Assembly: GCA_027491255.1 (NCBI GenBank)
Contig: JAIXWM010000079.1
Span: 32,907 to 96,906 of the forward strand
DNA length: 64,000 nucleotides
From: Rubrivivax sp.
GTDB lineage: Bacteria; Pseudomonadota; Gammaproteobacteria; Burkholderiales; Burkholderiaceae_C
Direction of reading: 5' to 3'
Shown: one piece after another, positions 35,547 through 48,005 of the stretch
How the letters are laid out: each line of letters starts with the position of its first letter
Numbering within the stretch: the stretch's first letter is position 1
Program-made: the position numbers and the translations under genes
Notes under the pieces: generated by a model
Told to the model about the DNA's origin: nothing
What the model saw: the letters and a program-made list of their open reading frames with translations, nothing else
Databases searched by the model: none

Positions 35547-38500
35547 TCAACCCATCATCTGCGCCCAGGCCTTGTCCAGGCGCTTGGCGCTCACCGGCTG
35601 CGGCGTGCGCAGTTCCTGCGCGAACAGGCTCACGCGCAGCTCCTCGAGCAGCCAGCGGTACTCGTCGAGCCGCGCGTCGGGCGCGCCCTTGAGCTCGACC
35701 AGGCGGCGCTGCCAGCGCTGCTCGAGCGGGCGCAGCTCGGCCAGTCGGGTGGCGTCGCGCGCCGGATCAGCGCGCAACTTGTCCAGGCGCAACACCACGC
35801 CCTTGAGATAGCGCGGCAGGTGCTGCAACGCTGCCCAGGCGGTGGTCACGACGAAGCGCTTGCCGCACAGGCGCTGCAGCTGCGCGGCCACATCGTCGGC
35901 CACGTCCTTGGGCGGACGGCTGTCGCGCAGCTTGCGCGTGGCCTGCGCGTGCTCGGTCAGGACCACGCCCACCAGGCGCGCCACCTCCTGCGCGATCAGC
36001 ATCAGGCGCGCGCGCCCCTCTTCCAGGCGGCGTCGAAAGGCTGGCTCGTCGGCGGGCAGTGGCTCGGCCAGGAAGGCGCGGTCGAGCGCGACCTCGATGA
36101 TCTGCGCGCGCAGCTCCTCCAGCGTGCCCAGCGGCAGGTACAGCGCGGCCATCTTCTGCAGGTCGGGAATGTTCTTCTCGAGGTGCTTGAGGGGCTCGCG
36201 CAGCTGCAGCGACACGAGGCGGCGCAGACCCGCACGGTGGCGCGCGGCGGCCACCGCCGGCTCGTCGAAAACCTCGATCTCGACGTGCGCGCCCTTGTCG
36301 ACGAGCGCCGGAAAGCCCACCAGCACCTGCCCGCCGCGCTGCAGTTCCATCAGCTCCGGCAGCTCGCCGAAGGTCCATGCGGTGTAGGCGGCCGGCTGTG
36401 CTGGCGGGGGCGGCGACGCCAGCGTGGCGGTCACGCCGCGCCCGGCCGCGCCGCCGCCGACATCACCGGACGGCACCCGCCTTGCGGCACCCCGGTCCGG
36501 CGGTACGGCCGGCGCTGGCGCCGCACCGGCAAGCGAGCCCGCCGTCGCGCCCGTCGCGGTGTTCGCCGGTGCGGCCGGCGCCGCCGCGGACACCGCCGCG
36601 CGCAGCGGCGCCAGGGCCTGAAAGGCGCTGCGCGCCTGCGCGCCCCACTGCGCCTTCAGCGTCGGCAGGTGACGGCCCATCGCGAGCTGGCGGCCGTGCT
36701 CGTCGACGAGCCGGAAGTTCATGAACAGGTGCGGCGAGAGTGTCTCGAGCTTGAAGTCGTTGCGCAGCAGCGGCAGCTGGGTGCGCTCGCGCGCCCACTT
36801 CAGCAGCGCATCGACGAGGCTGCCTTCGCCCTGCGCCGCGGCGGCGCAGAAGGCCGCCGCGGCCTCGGGCAGCGGCACCAGGCGCGAGCGCGGGCGCTGG
36901 TGCAGGCTCTTCAGCAAGGCCAGCACCTTGTCGGACAACATGCCCGGCACGAGCCACTCGCAACGCTCCTCGGACACCTGGTTCAGCGCATAGATCGGCA
37001 CCGTCACGGTGAGCCCGTCGCGCGCGTCGCCGGGCTCGTGCAGGTAGTCGACGGCGCAGTCGATGCCGCCCAGGCGCACGGTGCGCGGGAAGGCGCCGGT
37101 GGTGATGCCGGCCGCCTCGTGCCGCATCAGTTCTTCGCGCTCGAGTTGCAGCAGCGTCGGTTGCTGGCGCGAGGCCGCCCGGAACCAGCGCTCCAGGCTG
37201 GCGCCGCCGCAGACGTCGGCCGGCAGGTGGCGGTCGTAGAAGGCGTGGATGAGCTCCTCGTCGACGAGCACGTCCTGGCGCCGCGCCTTGTGCTCCAGCG
37301 CCTCGACCTCCCGGATCAGGCGCTGGTTGTGGGCGAAGAAGGGCAGCCGCGTCTCCCACTCGCCATGCACCAGTGCCTCGCGGATGAAGATGTCGCGCGC
37401 GGCCGCCGGGTCGACGCGGCCGTAGTCGACGCGCCGGTTCGAGTAGACGACCAGGCCGTAGAGGGTGCCGCGCTCGAGCGCGACGACGTTGCCGGCCTTC
37501 TTCTCCCAGTGCGGCTCGAGCAGTTGGCGCTTGATCAGGTGCGCGCCGACGGCCTCGATCCACTGCGGCTCGATGCCGGCGATGCCGCGGCCGAACAGGC
37601 GCGTGGTCTCCACCAGCTCGGCCGCGACGATCCAGCGCCCGGGCTTTTTCGACAGGTGCGCGCCGGGATGACGCCAGAACTTGATGCCCCGCGCGCCCAG
37701 ATACCACTCGTCGTCGTCGGCCTTGCAGCCGACGTTGCCGAGCAGACCCGACAGCATGGACAGGTGCAACTGCTCGTAGGTGGCTGGCGCCTCGTTCAGG
37801 CGCCAGCCCTGCTCCGCGACGACAGTGTGCAGTTGGGTGTGCACGTCGCGCCACTCGCGCACGCGGCGCGGGCTGATGAAGTGTTCGCGCAGGCGCTGCT
37901 CCTGCTGCCGGTGGCTGAGCTTGTGCGTGTCCGTCTGCGCACCCGCATGGCCGTGCACGCCGCGGCCCGCCTCGATCCAGCGCCAAAGCTTGAGCAGGCC
38001 GCTGAACTCGGACTTCTCGTCATCGAAGGGGCGCTGCTTCTCGTCGGCGGCCTGCGCGGCCTCGAGCGGGCGGTCACGCACGTCCTGCACGCTCAGCGCC
38101 GCGGCGATCACCAGCACCTCGGCCAGCGCCTGGCGCTCGCGCGCCTCGAGGATCATGCGGCCCACGCGCGGGTCCAGCGGCAGGCGCGCGAGTTCGCGCC
38201 CCAGCGGCGTCAGCCCGTTCAGGTCGTCCACCGCACCGAGCTCGGCCAGCAGCGCGTAGCCATCGGCGATGGCCTTGCGCGGCGGCGCCTCGAGGAACGG
38301 AAAGTCATCGACCGCGCCCAGGCCGAGCGACTTCATGCGCAGGATCACCCCGGCCAGCGACGAGCGCAGGATCTCGGGGTCGGTGAAGCGCGGCCGCGCC
38401 GCGTGCTCGGACTCGGCGTAGAGGCGGATGCAGATGCCGTCGGCCACACGCCCGCAACGCCCGGCGCGCTGGTTGGCCGCCGCCTGGCTGATGGGCTCGA

Positions 38501-39545
38501 CCTGCAACTGCTCGACCTTGTTGCGGTAGCTGTAACGCTTGACGCGTGCCAGACCGGCGTCGACGACATAGCGGATGCCGGGCACCGTGAGCGAGGTCTC
38601 GGCGACGTTGGTCGCCAGCACGATGCGGCGCCCGGCACCCAACTGAAAGACGCGCGCCTGCTCGGCCTGGGACAGGCGGGCGAACAGCGGCAGGATCTCG
38701 GGCACCGGGCCCCCGCGAGCACTGGCGGCCAGGTGTTTGCGCAGGTGGTCAGCGGCCTCGCGGATCTCGCGCTCGCCGGGCAGGAACACGAGCACGTCGC
38801 CACCCGCGCCACCGCGCCAGAGTTCGTCCACCGCGTCGGCGATCGCGTCGTTGAGGTCGCGCTCGCGCGTGTCCTCGTGCGGGCGCCAGCGCAGCTCCAC
38901 CGGGTACAAGCGGCCCGAGACCTCGATCACCGGCGCCGGCCCGCGCGCGCCGGCAAAGTGCTGCGCGAAGCGCTGGGCGTCGATCGTGGCCGAAGTCACC
39001 ACCACCTTCAGGTCGGGGCGCCGCGGCAGGATCTGGCGCAGATAACCCAGCAGGAAGTCGATGTTCAGGCTGCGCTCATGCGCCTCGTCGATGATGAGCG
39101 TGTCGTAGGCGTTCAGCAGCGGGTCGGTCTGCGTCTCGGCCAGCAGGATGCCGTCGGTCATCAGCTTGACCGAGGCACCCGGCTGCAGGCGGTCCTGAAA
39201 GCGCACCTTGTAGCCCACGACCTCGCCCAGCGGGGTCTGCAGTTCTTCGGCGATGCGCTGCGCCACCGTGGCCGCGGCGATCCGCCGGGGCTGCGTATGC
39301 CCGATCAGGCCCCGACCGCCGGCACCGATTCCGCGGCCCAACTCGAGCGCGATCTTCGGCAGTTGCGTGGTCTTGCCCGAGCCGGTCTCGCCGCAGACGA
39401 TGATCACCGGGTGTTCGGACAGGGCGCGCGCGATCTCGTCGCGCCGCGCGCTGACGGGCAGCGACTCGGGGTAACGGATCGAAGGAATCGGGTTCGCGGG
39501 GCGCGGCGCGCGCGCGCCGCCAGCGGCGTGGGGGGCAGAAGACAC
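35547..39545 (-). CDS. hrpA: ATP-dependent RNA helicase HrpA
   Basis: A 1332-residue DEAH-box helicase of the HrpA family (RNA helicase; in E. coli linked to rescue of stalled ribosomes). Walker A is CGETGSGKTTQ near residues 51-61, the DEAH motif is in LIIDEAHERSLNID, and motif III is TSATIDAQRF. Helicase C, HA2 and OB-fold regions follow, then the long DUF3418 C-terminal region. An Ala/Pro/Gly-rich low-complexity stretch at about residues 980-1050 interrupts DUF3418. The ATG at 39545 is the only good start. It is divergent from argA with 95 bases between. Confidence 0.95.
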   Translation of the reverse strand: MSSAPHAAGGARAPRPANPIPSIRYPESLPVSARRDEIARALSEHPVIIVCGETGSGKTTQLPKIALELGRGIGAGGRGLIGHTQPRRIAAATVAQRIAEELQTPLGEVVGYKVRFQDRLQPGASVKLMTDGILLAETQTDPLLNAYDTLIIDEAHERSLNIDFLLGYLRQILPRRPDLKVVVTSATIDAQRFAQHFAGARGPAPVIEVSGRLYPVELRWRPHEDTRERDLNDAIADAVDELWRGGAGGDVLVFLPGEREIREAADHLRKHLAASARGGPVPEILPLFARLSQAEQARVFQLGAGRRIVLATNVAETSLTVPGIRYVVDAGLARVKRYSYRNKVEQLQVEPISQAAANQRAGRCGRVADGICIRLYAESEHAARPRFTDPEILRSSLAGVILRMKSLGLGAVDDFPFLEAPPRKAIADGYALLAELGAVDDLNGLTPLGRELARLPLDPRVGRMILEARERQALAEVLVIAAALSVQDVRDRPLEAAQAADEKQRPFDDEKSEFSGLLKLWRWIEAGRGVHGHAGAQTDTHKLSHRQQEQRLREHFISPRRVREWRDVHTQLHTVVAEQGWRLNEAPATYEQLHLSMLSGLLGNVGCKADDDEWYLGARGIKFWRHPGAHLSKKPGRWIVAAELVETTRLFGRGIAGIEPQWIEAVGAHLIKRQLLEPHWEKKAGNVVALERGTLYGLVVYSNRRVDYGRVDPAAARDIFIREALVHGEWETRLPFFAHNQRLIREVEALEHKARRQDVLVDEELIHAFYDRHLPADVCGGASLERWFRAASRQQPTLLQLEREELMRHEAAGITTGAFPRTVRLGGIDCAVDYLHEPGDARDGLTVTVPIYALNQVSEERCEWLVPGMLSDKVLALLKSLHQRPRSRLVPLPEAAAAFCAAAAQGEGSLVDALLKWARERTQLPLLRNDFKLETLSPHLFMNFRLVDEHGRQLAMGRHLPTLKAQWGAQARSAFQALAPLRAAVSAAAPAAPANTATGATAGSLAGAAPAPAVPPDRGAARRVPSGDVGGGAAGRGVTATLASPPPPAQPAAYTAWTFGELPELMELQRGGQVLVGFPALVDKGAHVEIEVFDEPAVAAARHRAGLRRLVSLQLREPLKHLEKNIPDLQKMAALYLPLGTLEELRAQIIEVALDRAFLAEPLPADEPAFRRRLEEGRARLMLIAQEVARLVGVVLTEHAQATRKLRDSRPPKDVADDVAAQLQRLCGKRFVVTTAWAALQHLPRYLKGVVLRLDKLRADPARDATRLAELRPLEQRWQRRLVELKGAPDARLDEYRWLLEELRVSLFAQELRTPQPVSAKRLDKAWAQMMG

Positions 39546-39640
39546 GGGTCGCGGATTATCCGGCGGTCTGCGTTGCAGGGGTGCTGGGGCACAATCTGCG
39601 GGTTTGCCTTGATCGGTTTTCCCCCACCCAATCCACGCGC

Positions 39641-40981
39641 ATGAGCGCCGTCTTCCCGCACACCTTCGTCCCCTGGTTCCGCGCCGTGGCGCCCTACATC
39701 CACGCCTACCGGGGCGAGACCTTCGTCGTCGGCCTGTGTGGTGAGGCGATCGCAGCGGGCAAGCTCAGCGCCTTCGTGCAGGACCTGGCCATCGTGCACG
39801 CGATGGGCATCCGGATCGTGCTCGTGCACGGCTTTCGACCGCAGGTCAGCGAGCAACTGCGTGCCAAGGGGCACCCCGAGCGCTTCAGCCACGGCCTGCG
39901 CATCACCGACCCCACCGCCCTCGACGCCGCGCAGGAGGCTGCCGGGCAGCTGCGCTTCGAGATCGAGGCGGCGTTCTCCCAAGGCCTGCCGAATACCCCG
40001 ATGGCCAACGCCACGGTGCGCGTGGTCTCGGGCAATTTCCTCACTGCGCGCCCGGTGGGCATCGTCGACGGAATCGACTTCGGCCACAGCGGCCTGGTGC
40101 GCAAGGTCGACGTCGGCGCCATCCGCGGCGCGCTGGACAACGGCGCCGTCGTGCTGCTCAGCCCATTCGGTTTCTCACCCACGGGCGAGGCCTTCAATCT
40201 CGCGATGGAGGAGGTGGCCACCTCCACCGCCATCGCCTTGGGCGCCGACAAACTGCTGTTCCTGACCGAGATTGCAGGTATCCACGAAAACCCGGCGGAC
40301 CCCGACAGCCCGATCGACACGGAACTCACGCTGGCTGACGCCGAGCGTCTGCTCGCCAGACTGCCGCGCCCGATGAGGCCCACCGATCTGGCGTTCTATC
40401 TGCAGCACTGCATCAAGGCCTGCCGCGCCGGCGTCGAGCGCTCGCACATCCTGCCTTTCGCCACCGATGGTGCGCTGTTGATGGAGGTTTATACCCACGA
40501 CGGCATCGGCACGATGATCGTCGACGAAAAGCTCGAAAGTCTGCGCGAGGCCACCGCCGACGATGTCGGTGGCATCCTGCAATTGATCGAACCCTTCGAG
40601 CGTGACGGGACACTGGTGCGGCGCGAGCGCCACGAGATCGAGCGCGATGTGGCCTGCTACACCGTCATCGAGCACGACGGCGTGATATTCGGCTGCGCGG
40701 CCCTGTACCCCTACACCGAACAGCGCACCGGCGAAATGGCCGCGCTCACGGTCTCGCCCGAGGTCCAGGGCCAGGGAGACGGCGAGCGCATACTCAAGCG
40801 GGTGGAGCAGCGCGCGCGCGCGCTCGGGCTCGACAGTATCTTCGTGCTCACCACCCGCACCATGCACTGGTTCATCAAGCGCGGCTTCGCGCCGGTCGAC
40901 CCCGAATGGCTGCCCGAGGCGCGCAAGCGCAAATACAACTGGGACCGGCGCTCGCAGGTGCTGGTCAAGACACTGAAATGA
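39641..40981 (+). CDS. argA: N-acetylglutamate synthase ArgA
   Basis: A 446-residue classical ArgA: N-terminal amino-acid-kinase-like domain (about residues 1-290, which binds arginine as feedback inhibitor) and C-terminal GNAT acetyltransferase domain ([20 protein letters not shown]). It makes N-acetylglutamate from glutamate and acetyl-CoA, the first step of arginine synthesis. The block [15 protein letters not shown] is typical. I use the ATG at 39641 ([14 protein letters not shown]); an upstream in-frame ATG at 39581 would give an unrelated 20-residue leader. No strong ribosome site is visible. Sixty-one bases later comes yggX. Confidence 0.94.
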   Translation: MSAVFPHTFVPWFRAVAPYIHAYRGETFVVGLCGEAIAAGKLSAFVQDLAIVHAMGIRIVLVHGFRPQVSEQLRAKGHPERFSHGLRITDPTALDAAQEAAGQLRFEIEAAFSQGLPNTPMANATVRVVSGNFLTARPVGIVDGIDFGHSGLVRKVDVGAIRGALDNGAVVLLSPFGFSPTGEAFNLAMEEVATSTAIALGADKLLFLTEIAGIHENPADPDSPIDTELTLADAERLLARLPRPMRPTDLAFYLQHCIKACRAGVERSHILPFATDGALLMEVYTHDGIGTMIVDEKLESLREATADDVGGILQLIEPFERDGTLVRRERHEIERDVACYTVIEHDGVIFGCAALYPYTEQRTGEMAALTVSPEVQGQGDGERILKRVEQRARALGLDSIFVLTTRTMHWFIKRGFAPVDPEWLPEARKRKYNWDRRSQVLVKTLK

Positions 40982-41042
40982 AACCGGTGCGGCTGCGCCG
41001 CCGCGCTGCTGCACCACTGCCCCCAACGAGGAGATCGATCCG

Positions 41043-41312
41043 ATGGCACGCATGGTTCAATGCACGTACCTGAAAAAGGAAGCCGAGGGTGTGCCCTTCC
41101 CTCCCTACCCCGGGGAATTGGGAAAGCGCATCTACGACAACATTTCGAAAGAGGCCTTCGAGGCCTGGAAACGCCATCAGACGATGCTCGTCAACGAGAA
41201 CCGGTTGAATCTGGCCGACGCGCGAGCACGCCAATATCTGGCACGTCAGATGGAAAAGTTCTTCTTTGGCGAGGGCGCCGACCAGCCGCAGGGCTTCGTG
41301 CCGCCGACCTGA
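41043..41312 (+). CDS. yggX: Fe(II) trafficking/oxidative damage protection protein YggX
   Basis: An 89-residue member of the YggX family, starting [20 protein letters not shown]. Cys7 is the conserved single cysteine. The blocks [14 protein letters not shown] and [15 protein letters not shown] are diagnostic. The protein supports iron handling and protection of Fe-S clusters against oxidation. GAGGAGA precedes the ATG. The gene follows argA on the same strand and ends before the inverted repeats that precede the H-NS gene. Confidence 0.96.
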   Translation: MARMVQCTYLKKEAEGVPFPPYPGELGKRIYDNISKEAFEAWKRHQTMLVNENRLNLADARARQYLARQMEKFFFGEGADQPQGFVPPT

Positions 41313-41324
41313 TGCGAGTTGATA

Positions 41325-41366
41325 TTTGCATGTAATAGCAAAAGGACGGATATGTAGTATTATCCG
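41325..41366. promoter_or_regulatory. Two evenly spaced inverted repeats upstream of the H-NS gene
   Basis: First repeat TTTGC (41325-41329) and GCAAA (41338-41342), second CGGATA (41347-41352) and TATCCG (41361-41366); both have 8-bp spacers and their centres are 23 bp apart, about two helical turns. The region 41313-41396 is clearly AT-rich compared with its surroundings and should hold the promoter of the H-NS gene. A T-run at 41376-41381 lies ten bases after the second repeat, so part of it could also be a weak terminator for yggX. Confidence 0.45.
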
Positions 41367-41396
41367 CCCCGTTCGATTTTTCATGAGGAGTATCAC

Positions 41397-41711
41397 TTGG
41401 CTACTGTTGCTGAATTGCTGGAACAACGCGCAGCCCTCGAAAAGCAGATTGCTGAGGCCCAGCGCGAGGAGCGCGCCTCGGCCATTGCCCAGGTTCGAGC
41501 GCTGATGAGCCAACATGGTTTGAGCGCTGCCGACCTCGCCGGTCGTGGCATTTCTAGCGCCAAGGCGCCCCGGGCCAAGGGCGGCAGCACGGTGGCCCCG
41601 AAGTATCGCGACCCCGCCTCGGGCAAGACCTGGTCGGGACGCGGCCTGAAGCCCACGTGGCTGCGCGACGCGCTGGCTCACGGCAAGAGCCTGGGCGATT
41701 TCGCTCTCTGA
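41397..41711 (+). CDS. Short H-NS family nucleoid protein with a TTG start
   Basis: A 104-residue H-NS-like protein. An N-terminal coiled-coil (MATVAELLEQRAALEKQIAE, about residues 3-40) gives dimers, and a C-terminal DNA-binding motif follows (PKYRDPASGKTWSGRGLKPT, about residues 68-87, with the GKTWSGRG loop that enters AT-rich minor grooves). It silences AT-rich genes. The start is TTG at 41397: GAGGAG lies exactly six bases before it and the coding matches the family from there. A weak start codon may limit its level. It lies between yggX and dnaG; in many relatives rpsU and yqeY occupy the place before dnaG. Confidence 0.92.
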   Translation: MATVAELLEQRAALEKQIAEAQREERASAIAQVRALMSQHGLSAADLAGRGISSAKAPRAKGGSTVAPKYRDPASGKTWSGRGLKPTWLRDALAHGKSLGDFAL

Positions 41712-41789
41712 CCTGCTTCCCGGAGCAGTCTGCGGGGCGCGGGCGGTCTTGCCGCCCTCGTCCTGCCAGTCTTGGCTAGACTCGGCGCG

Positions 41790-43532
41790 GTGAGCATCCG
41801 CGGCCAGATTCCCGAAAGTTTCATCCAGGACGTGCTGCAGCGCGTGGACGTGGCCGACATCGTCGGCCACCACGTGACGCTGCGCAAGGCCGGCATCAAC
41901 CTGCTGGGCCTGTGTCCCTTTCACGGCGAGAAGACGCCAAGCTTCACCGTCAGCCCGACGAAGCAGTTCTACCACTGCTTCGGATGCGGCGCGCATGGCG
42001 ACGCCATCCGCTTCCTGATGGAGCAAAACGGGTTGGGCTTCGTCGATGCAGTGAGCGAACTGGCACGAACCGCGGGCTTGAAAATGCCCGAGGCGCCGGC
42101 GGATCCCGCCGAGCAGGCGCGGGCTGCGCAGGCGCGGGAGCGCCGCGCCAATCTCGGCGAAGTGCTGGAGCGAGCAGCCGCACACTACCAGGCATGCCTG
42201 AAGGACAGCGAGCGCGCCATCGCCTACCTCAAGCGCCGCGGCCTGACGGGAAGCATCGCGCGCCACTTCGGCCTGGGCTACGCCCCCGATGGCTGGCGCG
42301 GCCTGGCAAGCGTGTACCCGCGCTACGACGACCCCGTGCTGGCGGAGGCCGGGCTCGTGATCGTGCAAGGCGAGGACGGCGAAGAAAGCAAGCGCTACGA
42401 CCGCTTCCGCGACCGGATCATGTTCCCGATCCGGTCGGCCAAGGGAGAAGTCATCGGTTTCGGCGGCCGCGTGCTGGACCGCGGCGAGCCCAAGTACCTG
42501 AACTCGCCCGAGACGCCGGTCTTCGTGAAGGGGCGCGAGCTCTACGGGCTGTTCGAGGCGCGCGCCGCCATCCGTGAACGCGGGTATGCGCTGGTCGTCG
42601 AAGGCTACATGGACGTGGTTGCCCTGGCGCAATCGGGCATCGGCAACGCCGTCGCCACGCTCGGGACAGCCTGCACGGCGGATCACGTGCAGAAACTGCT
42701 GCGCTTCACCGACCGCGTCGTCTTCAGCTTCGACGGCGACGCCGCGGGCCGGCGTGCAGCCGGCAGGGCCCTGGAGGCGGTGCTGCCGTTGGCCACCGAC
42801 CTGCGCAGCTTCCGCTTTCTCTTCCTGCCGCCCGAGCACGACCCGGACTCGTACGTGCGCGCGCACGGGACGGCAGCCTTCGAGGGCATGGTGGACGCGG
42901 CGACCCCGCTGTCGCAGCAAATCGTTGAACATGCCGCAGCCGACACCGATCGCAGCTCGGCAGAAGGCCGGGCCCGCATGCTGGCCCAGGCTCGTCCCCT
43001 GTGGGAGCAACTGCCCGCCGGTGCACTGCGCGGGCAGATCCTGGCGGCCCTGGCGCAGGCCGCCAGCCTGACGCCTCAGGACCTGGCCAGCCTGTGGGGA
43101 TCGGGCCGCGCATCCGGCAAGCCGAGGGCGGCATCTCGACCGCCGACGGGTGCCGGCCCCGCGCGCCTGGCGCCCGCGGCGGCAGCGGTGCGCCAGCCCG
43201 CGGATCACGTGGCGCGTATCCTGCTGTCGAATGCGGCCTGGTGGTTCGACCTTTCGGGCGCCGAGCAGGAGATGCTGGTCGGGCTGGAGTCCTGGCACGG
43301 TGCGCTGTTCCGCTGGCTCGAGCGTGACCTGACCGAGAACGGACCGCGCGAGTGGCCCGAGTTGCGCGAACTGCTCGTCGCCGAACCGTTCGCCGGCCCG
43401 GTCCTGGCGCTGGTGGACCACGCGCCCGTTCAGGTGGCACCGGAACGCGAGGATCTACGCAGCGCGGTCACGCAGACGGCCCGGGTGATCGCACAGCGAG
43501 AGACTCTGCGCGTGCTCGGGCGTTCTGCCTGA
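41790..43532 (+). CDS. dnaG: DNA primase DnaG
   Basis: A 580-residue replicative primase. The N-terminal zinc-binding domain has C-x2-H...C-x2-C (LCPFHGEKTPSF, then YHCFGCGAHGDAI, about residues 40-65). The core/Toprim domain includes VIGFGGRVLDRGEPKYLNSP, ALVVEGYMDVVAL and FSFDGDAAGRRAA. The C-terminal helicase-binding domain begins near residue 450 after an Ala/Pro-rich linker. I choose the GTG at 41790 (SIRGQIPESF) as start; a TTG at 41772 is in frame. It precedes rpoD by 343 bases, part of the macromolecular synthesis cluster. Confidence 0.95.
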   Translation: MSIRGQIPESFIQDVLQRVDVADIVGHHVTLRKAGINLLGLCPFHGEKTPSFTVSPTKQFYHCFGCGAHGDAIRFLMEQNGLGFVDAVSELARTAGLKMPEAPADPAEQARAAQARERRANLGEVLERAAAHYQACLKDSERAIAYLKRRGLTGSIARHFGLGYAPDGWRGLASVYPRYDDPVLAEAGLVIVQGEDGEESKRYDRFRDRIMFPIRSAKGEVIGFGGRVLDRGEPKYLNSPETPVFVKGRELYGLFEARAAIRERGYALVVEGYMDVVALAQSGIGNAVATLGTACTADHVQKLLRFTDRVVFSFDGDAAGRRAAGRALEAVLPLATDLRSFRFLFLPPEHDPDSYVRAHGTAAFEGMVDAATPLSQQIVEHAAADTDRSSAEGRARMLAQARPLWEQLPAGALRGQILAALAQAASLTPQDLASLWGSGRASGKPRAASRPPTGAGPARLAPAAAAVRQPADHVARILLSNAAWWFDLSGAEQEMLVGLESWHGALFRWLERDLTENGPREWPELRELLVAEPFAGPVLALVDHAPVQVAPEREDLRSAVTQTARVIAQRETLRVLGRSA

Positions 43533-43875
43533 GCAACGGCCACCACAGACCGGCGCCACGGAACCGAGCCCTGAGGGGTCCCGCTCCAGCCTGTCGAACC
43601 CGCGGTGGCCGAGCGTTCTGGGTATAATCCAAGGCTTCTCGAAACGCGGGGGTGATATTCGGGAACACCCGGACACCATCGCGCCTGTGAGCCCACACGA
43701 ACACGCGAGCGACGCAGTCGGCCAGACAGCGCTGTCAGAGGCGTCATCGACTTGGCAGGCAGGCCCATGGCACGCTGTGCCGTTTCGCGAACGCCTTGCG
43801 TCACGAGCCCGGACCGCCTGCTGCGGGGCTTCCCTTTCCGCCTGACCGGTTCGTCAGCACCACCAAAGGTATTAG
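43533..43875 (+). promoter_or_regulatory. rpoD upstream region with a -10 element and long leader
   Basis: No gene is seen in these 343 bases. A consensus -10, TATAAT (43623-43628), is preceded by a TG three bases upstream but by no good -35. It would start a transcript with a leader of about 240 bases before rpoD. The leader has a perfect 12-bp palindrome GACAGCGCTGTC (43725-43736). Upstream of the -10, CGGCCACC (43538-43545) and GGTGGCCG (43604-43611) can pair, perhaps ending the dnaG transcript. I looked for a tRNA here and found none. Confidence 0.5.
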
Positions 43876-46323
<2,448 letters not shown>

Positions 46324-46347
46324 GCGCGCGAGCCTGGCGGCGGCACG

Positions 46348-47433
46348 ATGCCTTTTCGAGCTGAACCGGCGTACCGGCACGGCAGCGTCGCGCGCACCGG
46401 GCTGCTGCTCGTCAACCTGGGCAGCCCGGACGCGCCCACGCGTGCGGCCACGCGGCGCTACCTGGCGGAGTTCCTCGCCGATCCGCGCGTCGTCGAGATC
46501 CCGCGCTGGGTCTGGATGGCGGTGCTGCACGGCATCATCCTCAACACCCGCCCGGCGAAGTCTGCCGCCAAGTACGCGACGATCTGGCTGCCCGAGGGCT
46601 CGCCGCTGATCGTGCACACGGCGCGCGTGGCCACGGCGCTGCAGCAGGTGCTGCACGAGCGCGGCGCGCCCGTCGTGGTGCGCCACGCGATGCGCTACGG
46701 CAACCCACCCATCGCCGCGGCGCTCGACGAACTGCGTGCCGAAGGCTGCAGTCGCGTGCTGGTGCTGCCCTTGTACCCGCAGTACGCGTCGGCCACGACG
46801 GCCAGCGTCTGGGACGCGGTGGCGCACTGGGCGGCACAGGCGCGCCACGTGCCGGAAATCCGCTTCGTCAACCGCTACGGCGACGACGCAGGCGTGGTCG
46901 ACGCGCTGGCGCGCAGCGTGCAGGCCCACTGGGCGCAGCACGGCCGCGCGCAGATGTTGGTGATGAGCTTCCACGGCCTGCCCGAGCGCTCTCTCCTGCT
47001 TGGCGACCCCTACCACTGCGAGTGCCACAAGGCCGCACGACTGCTGGCGCAGGCCCTGGGGCTCGAGCCTGGCAGCTGGCGCGTGACCTTCCAGAGCCGT
47101 TTCGGCAAGGCGCAGTGGCTGCGCCCCTACACCGAGCCGACCTTGAAGGAGCTGGCGGCAGCAGGCACGGAATCGGTCGACGTCATCTGTCCAGGGTTTG
47201 CGGTCGACTGCCTGGAGACGCTGGAAGAGATCGCGCAGGAAGCAAGCGAGGCCTTCCTCGAGGCGGGTGGGAAGGAGTTTCGCTACATCCCCTGCCTGAA
47301 CGACGACGCATTGGGCGTGCAGGCCCTGGCGGGCGTGGCCCTGCAGCACCTGCAAGGGTGGAGCGTCCCCCCGGCGGGCGCCGACGCGCCGGTGCAGCGC
47401 GAGCGCGCGCTTGCGCTCGGAGCATCGCAGTGA
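46348..47433 (+). CDS. hemH: Ferrochelatase HemH
   Basis: A 361-residue ferrochelatase that inserts Fe(II) into protoporphyrin IX, the last step of haem synthesis. The start of the fold is TGLLLVNLGSPDAPTRAATR. The catalytic His is in MSFHGLPERSLLLGDPYHCE and the conserved Glu in CPGFAVDCLETLEEI. The final 25 residues after QGWSVPPAG are variable. It is close behind rpoD and 13 bases before hslR; in related bacteria hemH often stands just before hslR and grpE, usually after hrcA, which is missing here. Confidence 0.95.
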   Translation: MPFRAEPAYRHGSVARTGLLLVNLGSPDAPTRAATRRYLAEFLADPRVVEIPRWVWMAVLHGIILNTRPAKSAAKYATIWLPEGSPLIVHTARVATALQQVLHERGAPVVVRHAMRYGNPPIAAALDELRAEGCSRVLVLPLYPQYASATTASVWDAVAHWAAQARHVPEIRFVNRYGDDAGVVDALARSVQAHWAQHGRAQMLVMSFHGLPERSLLLGDPYHCECHKAARLLAQALGLEPGSWRVTFQSRFGKAQWLRPYTEPTLKELAAAGTESVDVICPGFAVDCLETLEEIAQEASEAFLEAGGKEFRYIPCLNDDALGVQALAGVALQHLQGWSVPPAGADAPVQRERALALGASQ

Positions 47434-47446
47434 GCAACACTGCGCG

Positions 47447-47866
<420 letters not shown>

Positions 47867-47907
47867 GACGGATGCCCTCCACCCATCGAAGACGCGTCCG
47901 CGCGCCC

Positions 47908-47935
47908 CTTGAATCCCCCAAAACCGACACCACAT
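47908..47935 (+). promoter_or_regulatory. Sigma32-like heat-shock promoter before grpE
   Basis: CTTGAA (47908-47913) and CCACAT (47930-47935), 16 bases apart, match the sigma32 consensus CTTGAA and CCCCAT at eleven of twelve positions. It lies 70 bases before the grpE start. No CIRCE element (TTAGCACTC inverted repeat) is visible in 47867-48005. A second CTTGAA occurs before dnaK at 48596-48601, but without a matching -10. Confidence 0.6.
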
Positions 47936-48005
47936 CGAGGTCTTGTGGTGGGGAGGCATGGCTGCGGGCCATGCCCAGACCCCTGAACGCCCCGACAAGC
48001 AGGCC

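Noticed and set aside
35130..39644. A 1504-codon frame on the plus strand
   Set aside because: It is antisense to hrpA, whose helicase motifs are clear; the antisense translation is rich in Arg, Gln and His, typical of a shadow frame.
43585..43600. A single copy of the 44-bp repeat core before rpoD (AGCCTGTCGAAC)
   Set aside because: Only about ten bases match, and the rest of the unit is absent; probably chance.
43533..43875. A tRNA gene between dnaG and rpoD
   Set aside because: No cloverleaf, no T-arm GTTCRA at the right distance and no CCA end could be found.
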